NCBI GenBank assembly: GCA_019192545.1
Contig: JAHCMI010000003.1
Coordinates: 186,001-250,000 of the forward strand
Length of the DNA stretch: 64,000 nt
From: Rivularia sp. MS3
Lineage (GTDB): Bacteria; Cyanobacteriota; Cyanobacteriia; Cyanobacteriales; Nostocaceae
Direction: 5' to 3'
Shown here: positions 58,561 to 64,000 of the stretch, piece by piece
Layout of the letters: each line of letters opens with the position of its first letter
Position numbering within the stretch: the first letter of the stretch is position 1
The notes under the pieces: model-generated
Databases searched by the model: none
The model's input: only the letters and a program-made list of their open reading frames with translations
Told to the model about the DNA's origin: nothing
Translations under genes and position numbers: made by a program

Positions 58561-60006
58561 ATGACACTTGAAAATAAACTTGATTTATCTGAAAGCGACG
58601 ATGATATTTTAGTATTCGAGGACGAAACTACTAATGATATTACAGTAAATACATCTTCAGAAACAGCTTGGAAAATTTTGATTGTGGATGATGAGCCTAC
58701 GGTACATCAAGTAACTCAATTAGCTTTAAAAAACTTGACTTTTGAGGGGAAACCTGTAAATTTCTTTTCTGCTTATTCCAGTCAGGAAGGTAAAAAATTA
58801 ATTGCCGAGCATTCCGATACTGCTTTAATTTTATTAGATGTAGTAATGGATAGTAATGATGCTGGTTTACAGGTAGTTCAGTATATTCGTAAAGAGTTGA
58901 AAAATAAACGAGTGCGGATTATTTTACGTACCGGGCAACCAGGAGATGCGCCAGAAGAATCGGTAATTACAAATTATGATATCAACGATTATAAACTGAA
59001 AGTTGAGCTTACCAGACAAAAATTAATTACCTCAACAATTGCCGCTTTACGTTCTTACCGCGATATTCTAATTATTGAAGAACAAGCAATACAATTAAGC
59101 CAGACTTTAGAAACTTTGCAAAATGCTCAACTTCAATTAGTGCAAAGTGAAAAAATGTCCGCTTTAGGTAATTTAGTTGCAGGAATTGCCCATGAAATTA
59201 ATAACCCCATTGGGTTTGTTGCTGGTAATTTAAAAATGGCTAGGCAATATGTCGGCGATTTATTCGGGCTGATCGATTTATATCAAAAATATTATCCCAA
59301 TCCACAGCCAGAAATTGAATCAGAAGTTGAAGCAATAGAACTAGAATATTTACGGGATGATTTACCCAAACTATTTAATTCTTTAAAAATTGGTTGCGAA
59401 CGTATTCGTAATATTAGTACGAGTTTACGTACTTTTTCTAGAGCAGACACCGAACATAAAATACCATTTAATATTCATGAAGGTATTGATAGCACTATTT
59501 TGATTCTTCAACATCGTTTAAAAGCGGATGAATCACATCCTGCTATTAACGTAATTAAAAATTATTGCGATTTACCTTTAATTGAATGTTACTCAGGACA
59601 ACTCAATCAGGTATTTATGAATTTGTTAGCTAATGCAATTGATGCTTTAGAAGAATATAATCTCGGAAAAACCTTTACAGAAATTGAATCTCATTCTAAT
59701 CAAATAACTATAACTACAACTTTAACCGCAGATAAAAAAACTGTCATCATAAAAATTGCTGATAATGCTTTAGGAATCACTCAAGATGTTCAGCAGAGAA
59801 TTTTTGAGAATTTATTTACGACTAAAGCTGTAGGCAAAGGTACGGGTTTGGGTTTATCAATTGCTCGTGAAATTGTTGAAGATAAGCATAAAGGTGATTT
59901 AACTTTTAATTCGGAAGTTGGTAAAGGAACTGAATTTATAATTAAGATTCCGGTTAGCAGTGAGCAGCGAGCAGTTAACAGTGAGCAGTTAACAGTGAGC
60001 AGTTGA
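58561..60006 (+). CDS. Receiver domain-histidine kinase
   Basis: The 481-residue protein has an N-terminal receiver domain (about 36-160) with Asp 93 in LILLDVVMDSNDAG and acidic VDDEPTVHQ. It is followed by a coiled coil (170-200) and a histidine kinase: His 211 in GIAHEINNPIGFV, N-box FMNLLANAIDALEEYN and G-box GKGTGLGLSIA. This design lets the receiver switch the kinase after phosphorylation by another kinase. The 1774-residue kinase is 230 bp upstream on the same strand and is a plausible partner. The last 16 residues (from SSEQRAVNSEQLT) are encoded by CAGTGAG-type heptads, so the true C-terminus extends into a repeat. Confidence 0.93.
   Translation: MTLENKLDLSESDDDILVFEDETTNDITVNTSSETAWKILIVDDEPTVHQVTQLALKNLTFEGKPVNFFSAYSSQEGKKLIAEHSDTALILLDVVMDSNDAGLQVVQYIRKELKNKRVRIILRTGQPGDAPEESVITNYDINDYKLKVELTRQKLITSTIAALRSYRDILIIEEQAIQLSQTLETLQNAQLQLVQSEKMSALGNLVAGIAHEINNPIGFVAGNLKMARQYVGDLFGLIDLYQKYYPNPQPEIESEVEAIELEYLRDDLPKLFNSLKIGCERIRNISTSLRTFSRADTEHKIPFNIHEGIDSTILILQHRLKADESHPAINVIKNYCDLPLIECYSGQLNQVFMNLLANAIDALEEYNLGKTFTEIESHSNQITITTTLTADKKTVIIKIADNALGITQDVQQRIFENLFTTKAVGKGTGLGLSIAREIVEDKHKGDLTFNSEVGKGTEFIIKIPVSSEQRAVNSEQLTVSS
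59955..60004. repeat. CAGTGAG/CAGTTAA heptad array inside the histidine kinase 3' end
   Basis: About seven units that encode the last residues and stop of the receiver-histidine kinase. The complementary array at 60407-60454 faces it across the four-helix gene. Confidence 0.88.
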
Positions 60007-60039
60007 TAATTAATAATCAATTATTTAAAAGTAAGTTTT

Positions 60040-60402
60040 TTGATGATTAATAAAAGTTTGGTTTATGATAAGGCTTATAAGTTTGCTATTCGGATAGTTA
60101 ATGCTTACAAGTATTTATCTATTAATAAAACAGAATATGTTTTGTCTAAACAACTTTTGAAAAGCAGCACTAGTATTGGAGCTAATATTGCAGAAGCAAA
60201 CGGTGCTATTTCAACAGCGGATTTTTCTGCAAAAATGTCAATAGCTTATAAGGAATGTTTAGAAACAAAATTTTGGCTTAATTTACTTAAAGATACAAAT
60301 TATATTTCTCCAAAGGAATTCAACAGTATTTATCCAGATGCAGATGAAATATCAAAAATGCTATTTTCAATCCTCAAATCATCTCGCTTAACAAAACAAT
60401 AG
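60040..60402 (+). CDS. Four-helix-bundle protein (S23/IVP family)
   Basis: The 120-residue protein matches the 23S-rRNA-IVS-encoded four-helix-bundle family: KAYKFAIRIVNAYKYLSINK, LSKQLLKSSTSIGANIAEAN, FSAKMSIAYKECLETKFWLN and DEISKMLFSILKSSRLTKQ. The SIGANIAEA element with its Ser and Glu is diagnostic. Members occur as free genes in many genomes, and a relative (Avd) binds a reverse transcriptase in diversity-generating retroelements. No reverse transcriptase or variable repeat is present here. The gene is flanked by inverted heptad arrays and may be an inserted cassette. Confidence 0.9.
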   Translation: MMINKSLVYDKAYKFAIRIVNAYKYLSINKTEYVLSKQLLKSSTSIGANIAEANGAISTADFSAKMSIAYKECLETKFWLNLLKDTNYISPKEFNSIYPDADEISKMLFSILKSSRLTKQ

Positions 60403-60406
60403 TTAT

Positions 60407-60454
60407 TGCTCACTGCTTACTGTTCGCTGTTCACTGCTCACTGTTCGCTGTTCA
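60407..60454. repeat. Inverted heptad array after the four-helix gene
   Basis: CTGCTTA/CTGTTCG/CTGTTCA/CTGCTCA units, the reverse complement of 59955-60004. It covers the stop codon of the amidohydrolase (60452-60454). Confidence 0.85.
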
Positions 60455-61849
60455 AAGTTCCATTACTTTACGATAATGTGCTTCAATTTCTTTAACGGTT
60501 TTTGATTTACGCTTGGTTTGCCATTGACTCTGCTTAAATAATTCTTGCCGTAAATCGTCAACGTTGATATTGTTTATTTTACCGTCACCGACAATTTTCT
60601 GACCATTTACCCAAACGCTATTTACTACATTTGTAGGTCTTCCTAATACTAATAAACCTACTGGATCTGTACGAGGTAATAATGATAAACTTGTCAAATC
60701 GTACATAACTAAATCGGCTTTTTTACCTACAGTTAAAGAACCTATATCTTCCCCTAAATTAAGTCCTTTTGCTCCACCTAATGATGCCATTTCTATTGAT
60801 TCTCTGGGTGTAATCCAATGCTGATAGTCTAAATCAGTGACGTTATGCAAAATTGAACCTATTTTTATTGCTTCTAATAAATCTTGGGAATCGTTACTAG
60901 AGGCACCATCGCAACCGAAAGAGACATTTACCCCTGCTTGACGATATTTTAAAATCGGTGCAATTCCACTTCCTAAACGTAAATTACTCAAAGGATTATG
61001 AACTACTGTAGATTTAGTTTCGGCAAGAATATTAATATCTTTGTCTGTTAAATGAACGCAATGCGCTAAAGAAGTACGATGATTTAAATAGCCAATTGTT
61101 TGTAAATGCTCTACAGCCGTACAGCCGTATTTTTCTTGAGCTAACTTTTCTTGGGCTTTTGTTTCTAATAAATGGGAATGACGACAAAGATTATATTTAT
61201 CGCTTAACTGAATACATCCTTTAAATAAAGCATCGCTGCAAAGCTGAATTCCTGTCGGTGCTAAAGCTATATAAATGCCATCTTCAGGTTTATGAAATTG
61301 CTTTATAGCCGATTCCATAATTTCTAAAGTAGCTTGAGTCGAACGAAAATAATCTTCATGAGTGACATCCGATTCACCTGAAGGCATCCCGGCAGTAAGA
61401 GATTCATCTTGAATTAAAGGCGCTACAACTGCGCGAATACCAATTTTTCGATAAGCTTCAACTGCTACGGTGATGGTTTCAAGTTCTTTTCCCGGAATCA
61501 AAACTAAATGATCGACTACAGTCGTACCACCAGATAATAAAGTTTCTACAGCAGTACCTAAAGCAGTCAAATAAACCTGCTCCGTATCCAGAGGTGCAAA
61601 ATCATAAAGTTCGGCTAACCATAACTCTAAAGGATAAATTGACATTATCCCTCGCTGCCACATTTCCGAAGAGTGAGTGTGAGCGTTAACAAATCCCGGT
61701 AACAGCAGCTTATTTGTACCGTCAATCGCTTCACCGACAACATCTACATCGGAAGCAATAGTCGCTATTTTGCCATCTTCAATTTGTACATCTACAGTCG
61801 CGTAATCATCCTCTGTGGGAATTAAAACATTTTGAATTGTAAAGTTCAT
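60452..61849 (-). CDS. Amidohydrolase of the TRZ/ATZ (guanine deaminase-like) family
   Basis: The 465-residue protein has the metal site of the amidohydrolase superfamily: NAHTHS (His 57, 59), a middle HSHLLET (about 218), LAHCVHLTD and the late Asp in SFGCDGASSNDSQDL. The C-terminal part GKKADLVMYDLTSLSLLP and VNSVWVNGQKIVGDGKI closes the beta-sandwich domain. Relatives are deaminases of S-adenosylhomocysteine, guanine, 8-oxoguanine or s-triazines, and the substrate cannot be told apart here. It is divergent from the cysteine hydrolase and cupin genes. An ureide- or triazine-type nitrogen scavenging route is possible. Confidence 0.88.
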   Translation of the reverse strand: MNFTIQNVLIPTEDDYATVDVQIEDGKIATIASDVDVVGEAIDGTNKLLLPGFVNAHTHSSEMWQRGIMSIYPLELWLAELYDFAPLDTEQVYLTALGTAVETLLSGGTTVVDHLVLIPGKELETITVAVEAYRKIGIRAVVAPLIQDESLTAGMPSGESDVTHEDYFRSTQATLEIMESAIKQFHKPEDGIYIALAPTGIQLCSDALFKGCIQLSDKYNLCRHSHLLETKAQEKLAQEKYGCTAVEHLQTIGYLNHRTSLAHCVHLTDKDINILAETKSTVVHNPLSNLRLGSGIAPILKYRQAGVNVSFGCDGASSNDSQDLLEAIKIGSILHNVTDLDYQHWITPRESIEMASLGGAKGLNLGEDIGSLTVGKKADLVMYDLTSLSLLPRTDPVGLLVLGRPTNVVNSVWVNGQKIVGDGKINNINVDDLRQELFKQSQWQTKRKSKTVKEIEAHYRKVMEL

Positions 61850-61943
61850 AAGTAAGTTGTTAATTGTTAGTGGTTAGTTGTTAGGGATTGGACATTGGGT
61901 ATGGAAAAATATTTATTATCTCTTAGACATTACCAGTTCGATT

Positions 61944-62717
61944 ATGAAACCATTAAAACCTTTGGGAGTTGCACCGAATGCCTGGATGGTAAACGATACT
62001 ATCGCAGACATTACTCGCTCTCAATTAGATCCACAACCGGTTATTGTAGCTACAGAAACAAAAAATGTGTGCTTTGATTTGGCAAAATCCGCGATTATTG
62101 TCATTGATATGCAGAATGATTTTTGTCATCCCGATGGTTGGTTGGCGCATATTGGAGTGGACGTAAACCCCGCACGGCAACCAATTCAGCCTTTACAAAA
62201 ACTTCTGCCGGTGCTGCGATCGCAAAGTGTCCCCGTGATATGGCTCAATTGGGGGAATCGCGCCGATTTGTTAAATATCAGTGCGGGTTTGCGTCACGTT
62301 TATAATCCTACTGGTGAAGGTGTAGGTTTAGGAGATGCTTTACCAAAAAACGGTGCTAAAGTTCTCACAAAAGATAGCTGGGCTGCCGCTGTTGTGGATG
62401 AATTAGAACAGCTACCTAAAGATATTTACATAGATAAATTTCGGATGAGTGGCTTTTGGGATACTCCTTTAGATAGCATTTTAAAGAATTTGGGCAAAAC
62501 AACTTTATTGTTCGCTGGTGTAAATGCCGACCAATGCGTTTTATGTACTTTACAAGATGCTAACTTTTTAGGATATGACTGCATTTTTATCAAAGATTGT
62601 TGCGCCACCACTTCCCCAGAATATTGCTGGTTAGCAACCCTTTATAACGTTAAACAATTATTTGGTTTTGTTACAGACTCTGTAAGGATTGTTGAAGGAA
62701 TTGAAGGGAGAGGATAG
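61944..62717 (+). CDS. Isochorismatase-like cysteine hydrolase (ureidoacrylate/biuret-hydrolase-like)
   Basis: From ATG 61944 the protein has 257 residues. The triad of the isochorismatase-like superfamily is visible: Asp in IIVIDMQNDFCHPDGW, Lys in YIDKFRMSGFWDT and Cys in GVNADQCVLCTLQDANFLGY. DCCATTSPEYCWLATLYNV follows. The extended HxGxD and R-PI-P region is shared with RutB- and BiuH-type amidohydrolases, which open ureido compounds. The open frame to 61878 includes repeat-derived sequence and is not taken. The cupin gene follows 136 bp downstream on the same strand. Confidence 0.85.
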   Translation: MKPLKPLGVAPNAWMVNDTIADITRSQLDPQPVIVATETKNVCFDLAKSAIIVIDMQNDFCHPDGWLAHIGVDVNPARQPIQPLQKLLPVLRSQSVPVIWLNWGNRADLLNISAGLRHVYNPTGEGVGLGDALPKNGAKVLTKDSWAAAVVDELEQLPKDIYIDKFRMSGFWDTPLDSILKNLGKTTLLFAGVNADQCVLCTLQDANFLGYDCIFIKDCCATTSPEYCWLATLYNVKQLFGFVTDSVRIVEGIEGRG

Positions 62718-62724
62718 GGTAAAG

Positions 62725-62850
62725 GGTAATAGGTCTGCATGTTAAAGGTCTGCATGTTAAAGTTATAACTTTTAATTCCTAATTCCTAACTCCTAATTTC
62801 TAATTCCTAACTCTTAACTCCTAAATCCTAACTCCTAACTCCTAATTCTT
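62725..62850. repeat. Heptad array between the cysteine hydrolase and cupin genes
   Basis: CTAACTC/CTAATTC/TTAACTC units, preceded by a direct duplication of aggtctgcatgtta. The array ends 4 bp before the cupin ATG at 62854. Confidence 0.85.
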
Positions 62851-62853
62851 AAA

Positions 62854-63294
62854 ATGATTAACAGTTGCGTAATTCCGGTTATTAAGTCTCCTGCTGATTA
62901 TCAAGCCTATCGGATTAGTCCTGATGATTCTAACCGTTTGGCGATTGTTTTCGATCCGGCGATGGCTAATTCTTCTTTAACTTGTTGCGTAGAAATTTTT
63001 GATGTCGGTGGTAAGACTCCCCCAAATCGTCATTTGCTGGCTTTAGAAATGTTTTTTGTGCTTAAAGGTGAAGGTAAAGCTACTTGCGATGGTAAAACTA
63101 TAAATATTAAAGCTGGAGATAGTTTATTAGTTCCCGCTACCGGTACTCATCTGATTGAAAATACTGGTTCTGGACGTTTGTATACTTTAACTATTATGGT
63201 TCCCAATGAAGATTTTGCCGAATTAATTCGCAGCGGTACACCTGTAGAATTAGATGAAGAAGATATGGCTGTTTTGGGAAGACAGTATCAGTGA
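62854..63294 (+). CDS. Cupin-domain protein
   Basis: The 146-residue protein has the two cupin motifs: GGKTPPNRHLLALEMFFVLK (G-x5-H-x-H-like, with the first metal His) and GDSLLVPATGTHLIENTGSG (second motif, final His). Small single cupins may be isomerases or oxygenases, or may bind metal with an unknown substrate. Its position after a ureido-type cysteine hydrolase and opposite an amidohydrolase suggests a step in the same pathway, such as handling of an unstable intermediate. The last codons and stop lie in a CAGTGAG heptad array. Confidence 0.85.
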   Translation: MINSCVIPVIKSPADYQAYRISPDDSNRLAIVFDPAMANSSLTCCVEIFDVGGKTPPNRHLLALEMFFVLKGEGKATCDGKTINIKAGDSLLVPATGTHLIENTGSGRLYTLTIMVPNEDFAELIRSGTPVELDEEDMAVLGRQYQ

Positions 63295-63415
63295 GCAGTG
63301 AACAGCAAGCAGTTAACAGTGAGAAAAATTAGTTACATCTACCACTGATTAAATGGATTTCACTGATTACACGGATACGTATTGATTAACTCCTAACTCC
63401 TAATTCCTAACTTTC
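63286..63415. repeat. Heptad repeats flanking the cupin 3' end
   Basis: CAGTGAG/CAGTGAA/CAGCAAG units (63286-63320) overlap the cupin stop. CTAACTC/CTAATTC units (63390-63415) then lead up to the start of the next gene at 63420. Confidence 0.8.
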
Positions 63416-63419
63416 ATAA

Positions 63420-64000
63420 ATGGCATTTAGTAATTATAAAAGTATTAGCGCGGTTGTTAAAAAGTTTCAAATTAAGTACTCTTTAGAAAATTTTATGCTG
63501 GAGGTGGATTTTCCGGTTAAGGAGTCGTTTCGAGAAGAACTTGATTTGCTCTTTGCAGACGGAGTTGTGGATAATTCTGAAGATGCTATTTGCGAGAATC
63601 TGATTTATCCGGTTTTGAAGGAAGTTTGGAAATTTTATAGAAGTAAACTAACTCTTTGGAGCCATCAAGCGCTGGTTTATGATGAGGATTTATCTGGTAT
63701 CCCCGATTATACAGTTACTCAAAGAAATCCTCTGGCGACTATTATTTTTGATAAACCTTATTTTTTAACCGTTGAAGCTAAACAAGACAAGTTTGAAGAA
63801 GGATGGGGACAGTGTTTAGCGGAAATGATAGCGGTGCAGCGATTAAATGATGATTTTGAGAGCGATATTTTTGGTATTGTTTCTAATGGCAAAATATGGC
63901 AGTTTGGTAAACTTAGATTGGATATTTTTACTAGAAATAAAAATTTGTATGTAATCCAGGACTTAGATAAATTATTTGGAGCGGTAAATTATATTTTTCA
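63420..64000 (+). CDS. PD-(D/E)XK nuclease-like protein, N-terminal part
   Basis: The gene runs off the right edge; 193 codons are present. It starts AFSNYKSISAVVKKFQIKYS. The middle has IPDYTVTQRNPLATIIF followed by LTVEAKQDKFEEGWGQCLAE, which resembles the PD...ExK catalytic core with downstream Gln seen in restriction-like nucleases (for example type I R subunits or related orphans). MIAVQRLNDDFESDIFGIVS and WQFGKLRLDIFTR are also typical of such folds. The C-terminal domains are unknown. A standalone nuclease is a guess. Confidence 0.7.
   Translation, partial: MAFSNYKSISAVVKKFQIKYSLENFMLEVDFPVKESFREELDLLFADGVVDNSEDAICENLIYPVLKEVWKFYRSKLTLWSHQALVYDEDLSGIPDYTVTQRNPLATIIFDKPYFLTVEAKQDKFEEGWGQCLAEMIAVQRLNDDFESDIFGIVSNGKIWQFGKLRLDIFTRNKNLYVIQDLDKLFGAVNYIF

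Noticed and set aside
60040-60402. Four-helix gene as part of a diversity-generating retroelement
   Set aside because: The protein resembles Avd, but no reverse transcriptase, template repeat or variable repeat is present in the neighbourhood.

Overview
The window looks like chromosome of a filamentous, heterocyst-forming type cyanobacterium (Nostocales, in the Calothrix/Rivularia/Nostoc range). The evidence is the light-independent protochlorophyllide reductase genes chlL and chlN with a DUF5331 gene between them, a panC-cmk fusion, a CGLD27/Ycf36 protein, Ni-superoxide dismutase with its maturation protease, a Nif11-type peptide, very large Ser/Thr-His kinases, low GC, at least 14 copies of the HIP1 octamer GCGATCGC, and many arrays of degenerate heptanucleotide repeats (STRR). 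The species cannot be fixed from the sequence alone. No phage, CRISPR array, rRNA operon or intact transposase was found.

Layout. 0-13 kb: the 3' end of a metzincin-type protease, a HEAT-repeat protein, a short MutY-like DNA glycosylase, a glycosyltransferase, an MFS exporter, recO and deoC, a small two-CxxC protein, a membrane GTPase, a decayed SnoaL-like gene cut by a MITE, tRNA-fMet, and an asparaginase-CGLD27-rsfS operon. 12.7-13.8 kb is a repeat-rich spacer. 13.8-16.7 kb is an exopolysaccharide pair: a WcaI-like glycosyltransferase and a STAS-sugar phosphotransferase fusion. 17-25 kb: queE, DUF3318, YbjN-like, an alpha/beta hydrolase, a possibly frameshifted membrane protein, then chlL-DUF5331-chlN. 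25.7-33 kb: a Trp-rich small protein, a secreted SecD-P1-like gene with an internal stop, clpB, an STK-FHA-SH3 kinase and a Nif11 peptide. 33-53 kb is mostly housekeeping: DUF924, SRPBCC, BaiN-like flavoprotein, DUF5895, M50 protease, acpH, Uma2, PHP, purM, sodX-sodN, panC-cmk, RlpA, an SLH-glycosidase and a CNT nucleoside transporter. 53-60 kb is a signalling block: a 1774-residue kinase/ATPase/GAF/histidine kinase followed by a receiver-histidine kinase. 60-64 kb: a four-helix-bundle (IVP-like) gene, an amidohydrolase / cysteine hydrolase / cupin set, and the start of a PD-(D/E)XK-like gene.

How the genes work together. chlL, DUF5331 and chlN supply two of the three subunits for dark chlorophyll synthesis; chlB is not here. 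sodX processes the SodN precursor. rsfS and CGLD27 overlap by 4 bp and are probably co-translated. The two kinases at 53-60 kb share orientation and may form one phosphorelay.

The most unusual material is in the repeats and broken genes. A 113-bp TA-flanked MITE can be excised on paper so that a reading frame is restored. Inverted STRR arrays frame two small genes and abut, or enter, the coding sequence of their neighbours. A secreted SecD-P1-like gene carries one in-frame TAA. I did not see a clearly new defence or mobile system.
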